Shown here: piece by piece, positions 23,693 to 32,056 of the stretch
How positions within the stretch are numbered: the stretch's first letter is position 1
How the letters are laid out: each line of letters starts with the position of its first letter
Source of the DNA: JAHFUI01 sp039931615
GTDB taxonomy: Bacteria; Acidobacteriota; Vicinamibacteria; Vicinamibacterales; CAVVIG01
Direction: 5' to 3'
Assembly (NCBI GenBank): GCA_039931615.1
Contig: JBDTRR010000007.1
Location: forward strand, 62,001 to 126,000
Length of the DNA: 64,000 nt
The notes under the pieces: model-generated
The model's input: only the letters and a program-made list of their open reading frames with translations
What the model was told of the DNA's origin: nothing
Database searches by the model: none
Position numbers and translations under genes: made by a program

Positions 23693-24744
23693 TCGGTCAG
23701 CTTCTCCTCGAGCTCTGCAATCCGGGCTTCGAGCTGCATGATGCGCGTCTTCAACGCCGGCAGCTGGCGGAACACGGCCGACGATTTCAGCCAGTCCCGG
23801 TTGGCAATCGCCGGGTAGCCGGAGACGAACTCGCCGGCTTCGAGCGAATTGGGGATGCCGGTCTGCGCCGTGGCGACGACGCCCTGCCCGATCCGCAAAT
23901 GACCGGACACACCGACCTGCCCGGCCAGGGTGACGTCGTCTTCGACCACCGTGCTGCCGGCAATCCCGACCTGTGCGGCGAGCAGTGCCCGCTGGCCGAC
24001 CGCCACGCCGTGGGCGATCTGCACCAGGTTGTCGATCTTGGCGCCGGCCCGGATCCTGGTCTCGCCGACCGCCGGCCGATCGATCGTCGTGTTGGCGCCG
24101 ATCTCGACATCGTCTTCGATCACCACGGCGGCGATCTGGGGGATCTTCATGTGCGAGCCGTCGGGCCGGCGGACGTAGCCGAAGCCGTCGCTCCCCAGCA
24201 CCGCCCCGTCGTGGATGATGACGCGGTGGCCGACGCTGACACCGTCCCGGATCGCCACGTGTGAATGCAGGAGGCAGTCGCTCCCCACCTCGGCGTGCGC
24301 GCCGATGACGACATGGGACTCGATGATGGTGCGCGCGCCGATCGCCGCGCCGGACCCGATCACGACGAACGGACCGACGCTGACCTCAGGTCCGATAGTC
24401 GCGTCGGCGGCGATCGAGCTCAACGGGTCGATGCCGCGGACAGGCGGCGCCGGCTGGTGGAACAGGCTGACCGCTTCGGCAAAAGTGCGATAGGGGTTGT
24501 CGCTGCGCAGCACCGGACAGGGCGCCGCGCTCTGGTCGCCCTCGCCGAGGATCACCGCCGAGGCCCGGGTGTAGCGCAGCTGCGCGTGGTAGCGGGGATT
24601 GGCGACAAAGGTGAGGTCGCCCGGCCCCGCCTGCTCGATGCCGGCGACGCGGACGATGTCGACGTCGTCCACGGCGCCTTCGAGGCGGCAGTGGAGCCGT
24701 TCAGCAATGTCTCGCAGCGTCAAGGCGACCTCAGGATAGTCCAT
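23668..24744 (-). CDS. lpxD: UDP-3-O-acylglucosamine N-acyltransferase
   Basis: The ATG at 24744 (MDYPEVALTLRDIAERL) gives 358 residues; a GTG nine codons upstream is less likely. A short N-terminal uridine-binding domain is followed by many left-handed beta-helix hexapeptides (IGPEVSVGPFVVIGSGAAIGARTIIESHVVIG and on). The catalytic His is probably in NLVQIAHGVAVG, and the C-terminal helix holds a coiled coil (ALKTRIMQLEARIAELEEKL). It adds the N-linked acyl chain in lipid A synthesis. It is not clustered with lpxA or bamA here; the gene after it is an outer-membrane-like protein. Confidence 0.95.
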   Translation of the reverse strand: MDYPEVALTLRDIAERLHCRLEGAVDDVDIVRVAGIEQAGPGDLTFVANPRYHAQLRYTRASAVILGEGDQSAAPCPVLRSDNPYRTFAEAVSLFHQPAPPVRGIDPLSSIAADATIGPEVSVGPFVVIGSGAAIGARTIIESHVVIGAHAEVGSDCLLHSHVAIRDGVSVGHRVIIHDGAVLGSDGFGYVRRPDGSHMKIPQIAAVVIEDDVEIGANTTIDRPAVGETRIRAGAKIDNLVQIAHGVAVGQRALLAAQVGIAGSTVVEDDVTLAGQVGVSGHLRIGQGVVATAQTGIPNSLEAGEFVSGYPAIANRDWLKSSAVFRQLPALKTRIMQLEARIAELEEKLTECRTRLDR

Positions 24745-24780
24745 TGCCACGCCGGCTGCTGACCGCGGCACCGCGTCGCG

Positions 24781-25680
24781 TCACTCTGGTTTGGCCCCGC
24801 GGACCCGTTGCACCGTCCGCGGCATCTCGGTACGGAGCGCCGGCTTCCCCGCCTGTTCCCACGCGCCGACGATCAGCGACGCGGTCGCTGTCACCGAATC
24901 CGCCAGGCGTTTCTCGAACATCGGTCGGACCGCCGCGAAGAAGCGGTCGAAGTACTGGTCGTCATAGCTGTCCTTGCCGGCGATGGCGTCCCGGTCGGCC
25001 TGCAGCAGCTGATCGACCAGCTGATGGCTGGCCAGGAGGACCTCGAACGCCGTGTCGCGCGGGTTGGTGATCGCCGAGATCCGGCCCGGTGTGATGGTGA
25101 GCTTCGCGGCGAATCGATCGAACAGCGCCGTCTCGAAGCGGGCATGGATGCCGTTCTGCTGCGTCAACCCGCCGTCGTAGTTGTTGGTAGCGTGCAGCGG
25201 CTGATGAGCATCCTGGATGTAGTGCGACGCCACCGCCGAAAACAGCACGACATCGCTCGGCGCGTACGACGTGCCCCGGCCGACGCCTTCGAAGGCGCGC
25301 CGCAGGTTGCCGAACTCCTCGGCCTCGCGCCACGGCAGCATGCCGATCTTCTTCAGCGTCGTCATGCCGAACTTCTCGAGGGCCGCCCCGTATTCGCGCG
25401 GCAGCGCGGTGAACGGATACGGTCCCAGTTCCGGCATGCCGAAGTCGACGAAGTGATTGTGGTTTTCGTCCCAGCCGGCATTGCGCCAGACGTCGGGATC
25501 GACGGCGCGGACGATCAACTCGGGGCGGTAGTGCTCGAAGAACGGCTTCAGCCCGGCGGGCAGGATGTCGATCGCGCGCCCCATGATGAAGCGGTGCGCG
25601 TCGGTCCCCCACGCCGACGCCGGGCCAGGCGCCGCGATCACGACGAGGCATGCCGACACCGCCACGAGCACTTTTCGCAT
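24781..25680 (-). CDS. Exported S1/P1-nuclease-like zinc-dependent hydrolase
   Basis: The protein has 299 residues. The signal peptide ends at ASA-W24, and Trp as the mature N-terminal residue is itself a zinc ligand in the S1/P1 nuclease and phospholipase C fold. Other ligands are visible: H29, D61, H74/H76, H153, D157, H163 (SHYIQDAHQPLHATNNYDGG) and H179. Family knowledge: single-strand nuclease with 3'-nucleotidase activity, or phospholipase. It is divergent from the YdjM-like gene, with 28 nt between. A TAATAT hexamer lies 6 nt before its ATG. Confidence 0.85.
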   Translation of the reverse strand: MRKVLVAVSACLVVIAAPGPASAWGTDAHRFIMGRAIDILPAGLKPFFEHYRPELIVRAVDPDVWRNAGWDENHNHFVDFGMPELGPYPFTALPREYGAALEKFGMTTLKKIGMLPWREAEEFGNLRRAFEGVGRGTSYAPSDVVLFSAVASHYIQDAHQPLHATNNYDGGLTQQNGIHARFETALFDRFAAKLTITPGRISAITNPRDTAFEVLLASHQLVDQLLQADRDAIAGKDSYDDQYFDRFFAAVRPMFEKRLADSVTATASLIVGAWEQAGKPALRTEMPRTVQRVRGAKPE

Positions 25681-25708
25681 CCAGCTATATTAAGGGTCAG
25701 CGAAAGAA

Positions 25709-26815
25709 ATGGACAACGTTACCCACACCTTGTTCGCGCTCACGCTGGCGCGTACGCCGCTGGCGCGGGCCGGGCGCGGCACTGCGGTCGCGCTGGTTCT
25801 GGCGTCGAACGCGCCGGACATCGACATCGTCACGACGATCGGCGGCGCGCCCAGCTACCTGATGTGGCACCGCGGCCCGACGCACGGTCCGCTCGGCGTG
25901 GTCGGACTCGGCCTGATCGTCGCCGCTCTGGTGTGGATCGCGCGCCGCGCCTGGGGGCGGAACCGGGACGCGGCGCAGGATGCGTCCTTTGCCATGCTGG
26001 TCCCGATCGCGGTGATCGGAGTCGTCTGCCACGTCTTGATGGATCTGCCGACGTCCTACGGGACCCGGCTGCTGAGTCCGTTCGACTGGCATTGGTTCGC
26101 CGTCGATTGGATGCCGATCGTCGACGTCTACCTGCTGTTCGGGCTCGCCGCTGGCCTGTTGTTCGGGGGATCATCGACGGCAGGGCGCCGCCGGAACGCC
26201 GCCATCGTGCTCGCGGTGATGGCCGCCAACTACGGCGTCCGCGCGGCGGCGCACCAGCAGGCATTGGCGCTGGCGCCGCGGCTGTTCGGCCCACTGCTGC
26301 CCGCCCGCTGCGATCCGCAGGCGCCGGACGGGTTGATCGACTCGTGGCCGCGGCCGGTGTCGGTGGCGGCGCCGCAGACCGGCACGCGCTGTCTGGTCGA
26401 GCTGGTGGCCACGCCGACCTTCCTGTCCCCGTTCAGATGGCGCGTGATCGCGCACCTCTCGAACGCCTACGAGGCGCACGACGTCAACGTCCTGGAGGCG
26501 CGGTTCCGGATGCCGCCGGCCGACGCCGAAGTCCTGTGGCGGACGACGCAGCGCTATCCCAACGTCTGGACACCGGCGGTCTGGACGGCGGCTTCAACCA
26601 GGCTGGGCCGGACGTTCCTGGGGTTCGCCCGCCTTCCCGCGGCTCGGGCGGTCCTCGACCAGACCGGCACGACGACGGTCCGCTGGACCGACGTGCGATT
26701 CGTCGGTGCGGCGCCGGCGGCGCCGAACCGCGCGGCGCCGCGCGACGATCTCTTCACGACGGTGGTGCGGATCGGCCCCGATGGGCAGGTCCTCGACGAG
26801 CGCCTGGGTCCATGA
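25709..26815 (+). CDS. YdjM-family membrane-bound metal-dependent hydrolase
   Basis: The protein has 368 residues. MDNVTHTLFAL, SNAPDIDIV, HRGPTHGPLG and CHVLMDLPTSYGTRLLSPF are the conserved metal-binding segments of the YdjM/YfhO-like family; several helices cover the first 190 residues and a soluble domain follows. The function is not established; homologues are induced by DNA damage in enterics, which fits the translationally coupled endonuclease IV gene downstream (ATGA overlap). Confidence 0.85.
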   Translation: MDNVTHTLFALTLARTPLARAGRGTAVALVLASNAPDIDIVTTIGGAPSYLMWHRGPTHGPLGVVGLGLIVAALVWIARRAWGRNRDAAQDASFAMLVPIAVIGVVCHVLMDLPTSYGTRLLSPFDWHWFAVDWMPIVDVYLLFGLAAGLLFGGSSTAGRRRNAAIVLAVMAANYGVRAAAHQQALALAPRLFGPLLPARCDPQAPDGLIDSWPRPVSVAAPQTGTRCLVELVATPTFLSPFRWRVIAHLSNAYEAHDVNVLEARFRMPPADAEVLWRTTQRYPNVWTPAVWTAASTRLGRTFLGFARLPAARAVLDQTGTTTVRWTDVRFVGAAPAAPNRAAPRDDLFTTVVRIGPDGQVLDERLGP

Positions 26816-27744
26816 GCAGGCGTCTTCAACCGCTGAGCCCTCTGCTTGGCGCGCACATGTCGGTCGCCGGCGGGCTGCCGCTGGCGGTGGAGCGGGCGGT
26901 CGCGCATCGCTGCGACGCGTTCCAGATCTTTACGAAGAACGGCAACCAGTGGCGCGGCCGGATCGTGCCGCCGGAGGAGATCCGGGAGTTTCGCACCCGG
27001 GTCGAGGCGGCGCAGATCGGTCCGGTCGTCTCGCACGCCAGCTACCTGATCAACCTGGCGACGACGAGCCCGGCGCTCCGCCGGCAGTCGATCGAGGCGA
27101 TGGGCGACGAGATGGATCGCGCCGAAGCGCTGGGCCTTCTCGGTGTCGTCCTGCATCCCGGCTGCTACACGCAGGGTAACGAAGCGGACGCCCCGGGCCT
27201 GATCGCCGCCGCGCTCAGTGAACTGCTGTCAGACCGGGCCGGGGGACGCACGATGGTGCTGCTCGAGCAGACCGCCGGCCAGGGGACGTCGGTCGGCGCC
27301 CGCTTCGAGCACCTGGCGGCGATCCTCGCCGAGGCGAACGGCCACGCCCGGCTCGGCGTCTGCCTCGACACCTGTCACCTGCTCGCTGCCGGCTACGACC
27401 TCCGCTCCGCCGCCGGGTACGCAGACACGTTCGAGCAGTTTGCCCGGCTGGTCGGCTTCGGGCGCCTGAAGCTGTTCCATCTGAACGACTCGAAGAAGCC
27501 GCTGGGCAGCCGGGTCGACCGGCACGAGCACATCGGCCAGGGCTTCCTCGGTCTCGCACCGTTCCGCCGCCTCGTCAACGATCCCCGGTTCCGCGGGCTG
27601 CCGATGCTGCTCGAGACGCCCAAAACCGACGGGCGCGGGCCGCGGATCGTCTCCGTCGATCCGCTCGACGCGCAGAATCTGGACACGCTGCGGCGGTTGA
27701 TCAGACGTCACTCGAACAGACGGCTGACCGACTCGCCGTCGTGA
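26812..27744 (+). CDS. nfo: Deoxyribonuclease IV (AP endonuclease)
   Basis: The 310 residues start at the ATG in the ATGA overlap with the ydjM-like gene. It is a TIM-barrel enzyme that cuts 5' of abasic sites during base excision repair with three zinc ions. Ligand segments are visible: LGVVLHPGCY, LLEQTAGQG, CLDTCHLLAAGYD, LFHLNDSKKPLGSRVDRHEHIGQG and MLLETP. Its last 37 nt overlap the 3' end of the convergent PRPP synthetase gene. Confidence 0.95.
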   Translation: MSRRLQPLSPLLGAHMSVAGGLPLAVERAVAHRCDAFQIFTKNGNQWRGRIVPPEEIREFRTRVEAAQIGPVVSHASYLINLATTSPALRRQSIEAMGDEMDRAEALGLLGVVLHPGCYTQGNEADAPGLIAAALSELLSDRAGGRTMVLLEQTAGQGTSVGARFEHLAAILAEANGHARLGVCLDTCHLLAAGYDLRSAAGYADTFEQFARLVGFGRLKLFHLNDSKKPLGSRVDRHEHIGQGFLGLAPFRRLVNDPRFRGLPMLLETPKTDGRGPRIVSVDPLDAQNLDTLRRLIRRHSNRRLTDSPS

Positions 27745-28646
27745 ATGTGCCGGATCGCCTGCCCGAGCAGCGGCGCCACCGACAGGATTCTCATGTTGGG
27801 GAGTCGCTTGTCGGGCGGGATCGGCACCGTGTCGGTGGTCACGATCTCGTCGATGCCGGGCTGGCAGCGGAGCCGCTCGATCGCTTTGCCGGTGAACAGA
27901 CCGTGCGTGCAGACGACCGCGATCCGCTCGACCCCGCGCTCGCGCAGCTTCTCCAGCACCTCGATGATGGTGCCGCCGTTGGCAATTTCGTCGTCGATGA
28001 CGATGACGTTCTTGCCGTCGACGTCGCCGACGATGGCATCGATCACCACTTCGTCGTCGCTGAGGCGCTGTTTGCTGCCGGCCGCCACCGGCAGTTTCAG
28101 CATCCGGGCGAAGTGGCTGGCGGCCTTGGCGTTGCCGAGGTCGGGCGAGACGACGATGGTGTTCTTCAGGGGCCGGCCGCGAAAATGCTGGGCCAGCACC
28201 TTCAGCGCGTTCATGTGATCGACCGGCACGCTGAAGAACCCGTGCACCTGCTCGGAATGGAGCGTCATCGTCAGGACACGGTTCGCGCCCGCCGTCGCCA
28301 GCAGGTCGGCGACCAGCCGGGCGGCGATCGAGATCCGCGGCGCGTCCTTCTTGTCGGAGCGGGCATAGGCGAAGTGCGGGATCACCGCCGTGATACGCGC
28401 CGCCGAGGCGCCCCTCGCCGCGTCGAGCATCAGCAGCAGCTCCATCAGGTGCTCCTGCACCGGCGGCACCAGCGGCTGGACGATGAACACGTCGGCCTGC
28501 CGGCAATTCGCTTCGAGCTGCACGCCGAGACAGTTGTTGCTGAACGTGGTGATCGCGGCGGGGCTCAGGCGGACCTTCAACCGTCTGCACAGGGCGGCCG
28601 CGAGATCCCGGTGCGCATTGCCGCTGAAGACCACGATGTTGTTCAT
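27708..28646 (-). CDS. Ribose-phosphate diphosphokinase, divergent form
   Basis: The 312 residues start at the ATG overlapping the upstream stop (ATGA). Two phosphoribosyltransferase-type domains are present, with YARSDKKDAPRISI (94-107), LHSEQVHGFFSVP (129-141) and the PRPP loop IDDEIANGGTI (217-227). The usual FSDGE segment is replaced by FSNNCLGVQLE and the usual DDMIDTGGT loop by DDEIANGGT, so it departs from canonical class I Prs. It makes PRPP from ribose 5-phosphate and ATP if active. The neighbours are AMMECR1- and MEMO-like genes rather than the usual pth/rplY. Confidence 0.85.
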   Translation of the reverse strand: MNNIVVFSGNAHRDLAAALCRRLKVRLSPAAITTFSNNCLGVQLEANCRQADVFIVQPLVPPVQEHLMELLLMLDAARGASAARITAVIPHFAYARSDKKDAPRISIAARLVADLLATAGANRVLTMTLHSEQVHGFFSVPVDHMNALKVLAQHFRGRPLKNTIVVSPDLGNAKAASHFARMLKLPVAAGSKQRLSDDEVVIDAIVGDVDGKNVIVIDDEIANGGTIIEVLEKLRERGVERIAVVCTHGLFTGKAIERLRCQPGIDEIVTTDTVPIPPDKRLPNMRILSVAPLLGQAIRHIHDGESVSRLFE

Positions 28647-29206
28647 CGGCTGCTCCCCGAAGACGGCGGATCGTCGCCGAAGACCTCGGCCTCGAACCTC
28701 CAGATCCTGGCGCCGTGTTCCCAGGCATCCTGTGGCAGGCCGGCCTTCCGGCAGGTCTCGGCGAGAAACCGCCGGCCGTCCCATTTCCATTCGGTGGCGA
28801 CCTGGGGCAACAGCAGCCCGCGCCGCGACCCCTTCTCGATCACCAGACCGTGCCGGCCGATCTCGATCTCCACGGCGCCGGCCACCGGTTCGAGCGGTCC
28901 GAGCAGCGACAGCTCGATCTGCAGCTCCCCGACCTCGGCCGGGGAGACGGCCGTAAATCGCGGATCGGCGCTGCAGGCGGCGACGGCGCACCGCGCCACG
29001 ACGTCCGGAAGAGACTGATCGTGCTCGAGGTGACCGATACAGCCGCGCAGTTCCCCGGCCCGGGTGTGCAGCGACACGAACGCGGCGCCGCGGCGCCGGT
29101 CGAGAGTGTTGGGATCGATCGCCGCGAGCGGCGCCCCGCCGACATGGGCGACGATGGCGGCGCGGGCGAGACGAAGCAGGAGATCGCGTTCAGGCTGGCT
29201 GGTCAT
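28643..29206 (-). CDS. AMMECR1-domain protein (AmmeMemoRadiSam protein A type)
   Basis: The ATG at 29206 gives 187 residues; the upstream open frame is an Arg/Trp-rich shadow. RGAAFVSLHTRAGELRGCIGHLEHDQSLPDVV holds the invariant LRGCIG, and SADPRFTAVSPAEVGELQIELSLLGPLEPV is the second conserved block. The biochemical role of the family is unknown; in bacteria it is usually encoded with a MEMO-like protein and a radical SAM enzyme. The MEMO-like gene is directly upstream, but no radical SAM gene is in the window. Confidence 0.9.
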   Translation of the reverse strand: MTSQPERDLLLRLARAAIVAHVGGAPLAAIDPNTLDRRRGAAFVSLHTRAGELRGCIGHLEHDQSLPDVVARCAVAACSADPRFTAVSPAEVGELQIELSLLGPLEPVAGAVEIEIGRHGLVIEKGSRRGLLLPQVATEWKWDGRRFLAETCRKAGLPQDAWEHGARIWRFEAEVFGDDPPSSGSSR

Positions 29207-29249
29207 GACAACACCGCCGGGGCCGCGGCGGCCGGAGCGGAGGCCGATC

Positions 29250-30104
29250 TTACCTCGCCGTTGCAGGCGATGACGAAGAGCAGACGCCCAGTGCCGCCGC
29301 CATGTAGCCCACCACTGACGACTTGTCGCCGGAGACGTCGCCGGAATCTGCGTAATTGAGCACGCGGGCGTCGCGAGCGCCCAGGGCCCGGGCGGCACGC
29401 AGCACCGCCACCACGGGACCGCCGCCGCAGGCGTGGCCGGGCGTCCGATCGAGCGCGCCCTGCAGACCGTCGGCGTCGAAGCGGGCGACGTGATCGATCA
29501 CCACCTGGTCAAGGCGCGCCGCGGTGACGGCATCGTGATAGTGCGACAGATCCGTGCTGGCGATCAGCAGCGCGCGGCGACGGCCGAGGACCATGGCGAG
29601 CGCGCTGCCCAGGGCCAGAGCGGTCGCCGCCGACTGAAATCCCATCACCAGCGGCACGATCGGTGCTCCGGGTGCGACCCGCTGCAGGAACGGCAGCTGC
29701 ATCTCGAGCGAGTGTTCGCGGCCGTGTGCCGCGTCGTGCTCGCGGGCGATCGGCGCCGCATTCATGATCTCGGTGGCGCAGCGTTCGTCGATGGACGCAA
29801 CGCCCAACGGGGTCCTGAATCCGCCGGCACGAGACACGGCAACGCCCTCGAACCCGACGAAGTGAGAGGGACCGACCAGCACGACCACGTCGTAGGTCCG
29901 GCCGGACACCAGACGGTAGGCGTGCCCGGCGACCGGCCCCGAATAGATCAGGCCGGCATGGGGCGCAATCAGGGCGGTCAGCGACTCGAACCGGACGCCG
30001 TCGGCCCCGGCGGCCGACAGATAGCCGTCGACGGCGCGGGTCAGCGGCTCTGCCGTGCCCGGATACCAGGTGCCCGCCACCGCGGGCGGTCGGATGGAAT
30101 TCAT
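29250..30104 (-). CDS. MEMO1-like protein (AmmeMemoRadiSam protein B type)
   Basis: The ATG at 30104 gives 284 residues. RPPAVAGTWYPG at the N-terminus, APHAGLIYSGPVAGHAY, VVLVGPSHFVGFEG, EHSLEMQLPFLQ, STDLSHYH and GHACGGGPV are the conserved segments of the MEMO fold, related to LigB-type dioxygenases; the His and Asp/Cys residues form a metal pocket. It stands 43 nt upstream of the AMMECR1-like gene and is divergent from gatC across a repeat-filled intergenic region. The C-terminus (SSSSPATAR) is free. Confidence 0.9.
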   Translation of the reverse strand: MNSIRPPAVAGTWYPGTAEPLTRAVDGYLSAAGADGVRFESLTALIAPHAGLIYSGPVAGHAYRLVSGRTYDVVVLVGPSHFVGFEGVAVSRAGGFRTPLGVASIDERCATEIMNAAPIAREHDAAHGREHSLEMQLPFLQRVAPGAPIVPLVMGFQSAATALALGSALAMVLGRRRALLIASTDLSHYHDAVTAARLDQVVIDHVARFDADGLQGALDRTPGHACGGGPVVAVLRAARALGARDARVLNYADSGDVSGDKSSVVGYMAAALGVCSSSSPATAR

Positions 30105-30124
30105 CGTCAAAAAAAGGACGGCGC

Positions 30125-30290
30125 GTGCCGCCCGACTTCAGGTCGCACGCGGCATCAGAATTGTACGTGGCGTCCGGCTTGAGTCGGACTACGGATCCAG
30201 CTGCCCACGGGACCGTCTGAAGACCGTCCCCTACGGCCTTGCGGATGTCGGGCACACACCTTCAGGGTGTGCCGCGAGTCGACATGCTAG
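30125..30290. repeat. Cluster of CTGAAG/CTTCAG-centred hairpins, copy 5
   Basis: Four short hairpins in a row lie between the MEMO-like gene and gatC: CGAC/GTCG around TTCAG (30133-30145), GTCCGGCTTGAGTCGGAC (30172-30189) preceded by TACGTGG, GGGAC/GTCCC arms around CGTCTGAAGACC (30209-30230), and GGCACAC/GTGTGCC arms around the TTCAG core (30251-30273). The promoters of both divergent genes must lie in or beside it. Confidence 0.75.
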
Positions 30291-30299
30291 CATTTGCCC

Positions 30300-30599
30300 A
30301 TGGGCACAGAATTCACCCCGGCGCAGGTTACCGCAATTGCCGCACTCGCGCAGCTCGAGCTCGAGCCGCACGAGGTTCAGCTGTTCGCCCGGCAGCTCGG
30401 CGATTTCCTGACCTACGCCGACGAAGTGCTGGCCATCGACACGGCCGGCGTCGCCCCGACCGCCGCCGTGCTGACGCGCCCCGAATCGGAGCGGCCTGAT
30501 CAGGTGCGCCCGTCGCTCGATCGCGAGGCGGCCCTGCGCGGCGCGCCAGACGCCTCGATTGCCAGCGGCTTCTTCCGCGTGCCGCGGGTGATCGGATGA
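30300..30599 (+). CDS. gatC: Asp/Glu-tRNA amidotransferase subunit C
   Basis: The 99 residues start at the ATG at 30300. FTPAQVTAIAALAQLELEPHEVQLFARQLGDFLTYADEVLAIDT and the tail DASIASGFFRVPRVIG are typical of GatC, the belt subunit of the GatCAB complex that amidates Glu-tRNA(Gln) and Asp-tRNA(Asn). Its stop overlaps the gatA start (ATGA). Confidence 0.95.
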   Translation: MGTEFTPAQVTAIAALAQLELEPHEVQLFARQLGDFLTYADEVLAIDTAGVAPTAAVLTRPESERPDQVRPSLDREAALRGAPDASIASGFFRVPRVIG

Positions 30600-32056
30600 T
30601 TGAATCGGTCCACCTGGTTCGCGATCAGGTCCGCTCCGGCGCGCAATCCGCGGTTGAGGTGTGCCGCCAGGCACTCGCCCGCATCGAGCGGATCGATCCC
30701 CGGCTGGGCGCGTTCAATACCGTCACCGCCGAACACGCACTGGCCCGGGCCGCCGAGCTGGATCGCGACCGTGATCGATGGTCGGCGGCGCCGCTGCTCG
30801 GCGTCCCGATCGCGCTCAAGGACAATCTGTGCACCCGGGACATCCGGACCACCGCCTCGTCGCGCATCCTCGAATCGTACGTGCCGCCCTACGACGCCAC
30901 CGTGGTGACGCGGCTCGCCGACGCCGGCGCGGTGTTGATCGGCAAGACGAATTGCGACGAGTTCGCCATGGGATCGTCGACGGAGAACTCGGCGTTCGGG
31001 CCGTCGCGCAATCCGTGGGCGCCCGATCGGATCCCGGGCGGCTCGAGCGGCGGGTCGGCAGTCGCGGTGGCGGCCGGCCTGACGCCGCTGGCGCTCGGCT
31101 CGGATACCGGCGGATCGATCCGGCAGCCGGCGGCGCTGTGCGGCGTGGTCGGACTCAAACCGACCTACGGCCGCGTCTCCCGCTACGGCCTCCTCGCGTT
31201 CGCGTCGTCGCTCGATCAGATCGGACCGCTGACCCGGACGGTGCGCGACGCGGCGCTGACGCTGGCCGTGATTGCCGGCGCCGATCCGGCGGACGCCACG
31301 TCGAGTTCCGAGCCGGTGGCCGACTATCCCGCCGCCCTGACCGGCGACGTCCGCGGGCTGCGCATCGGCGTGCCGTCGTCCCTGTTCGAGACCGGCGTCG
31401 ACGGCGAGGTGCTGCGCGCGTTTCGCGCCGCGCTCGACGCGCTGGCCGGCCGCGGCGTCACGCTGGTCGACATCGAGCTTCCCCATGCCCGGCACGCCAT
31501 CGCCGTCTACTACCTGATCGCGACCGCCGAGGCGAGCTCGAACCTGGCGCGCTACGACGGCGTGCGCTATGGGTTCCGGAGTGCCGAGAGCCGGGGCGAC
31601 GACCTGGCGATCATGTATGGCCGTACCCGCGGCCGCGGGTTTGGCGCCGAGGTGAAGCGGCGCATCATGCTGGGGACGTACGTGCTGAGCGCCGGCTACT
31701 ACGACGCCTATTACCTGAAGGCGCAGCAGGTCCGCACGCTGATCCTGAGCGACTACGATGCCGCCTTCCAGCGCGTCGACGTCGTCGCGATGCCGACCAG
31801 CCCCGGCGCCGCGTTCCGGATCGGCGAGCGGGTCGACGACCCGTTGCGGATGTACCTCGCCGACATCTTCACGGTCAGCGCCAACCTGGCCGGCCTGCCG
31901 GCGATCAGCGTGCCGTGCGGCTTCACCGCCGATCGGCTGCCGGTCGGTCTGCAGCTGACCGGCCGGCGCTTCGGCGAGGCGACCCTGCTGCGCCTGGCGG
32001 ACGCCTACGAGCGCGAGGCGCCGTGGCATACCCAGGAACCACCGATCGATGCCTGA
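30596..32056 (+). CDS. gatA: Asp/Glu-tRNA amidotransferase subunit A
   Basis: The 486 residues match the family length. The amidase-signature triad is visible: Lys75 in IALKDNL, Ser150 in PGGSSGGSAVAVA and Ser174 in SDTGGSIRQPA. It hydrolyses glutamine to deliver ammonia to GatB. It is coupled to gatC by ATGA, and its 3' end overlaps the next gene by 8 nt. gatB is not in the window, so the holoenzyme must be completed from elsewhere. Confidence 0.97.
   Translation: MIESVHLVRDQVRSGAQSAVEVCRQALARIERIDPRLGAFNTVTAEHALARAAELDRDRDRWSAAPLLGVPIALKDNLCTRDIRTTASSRILESYVPPYDATVVTRLADAGAVLIGKTNCDEFAMGSSTENSAFGPSRNPWAPDRIPGGSSGGSAVAVAAGLTPLALGSDTGGSIRQPAALCGVVGLKPTYGRVSRYGLLAFASSLDQIGPLTRTVRDAALTLAVIAGADPADATSSSEPVADYPAALTGDVRGLRIGVPSSLFETGVDGEVLRAFRAALDALAGRGVTLVDIELPHARHAIAVYYLIATAEASSNLARYDGVRYGFRSAESRGDDLAIMYGRTRGRGFGAEVKRRIMLGTYVLSAGYYDAYYLKAQQVRTLILSDYDAAFQRVDVVAMPTSPGAAFRIGERVDDPLRMYLADIFTVSANLAGLPAISVPCGFTADRLPVGLQLTGRRFGEATLLRLADAYEREAPWHTQEPPIDA

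Noticed and set aside
24808..27744. A 978-codon plus-strand frame including the nfo gene
   Set aside because: Only the last 310 codons match a protein family; the rest is antisense or out of frame to the nuclease-like and YdjM-like genes.
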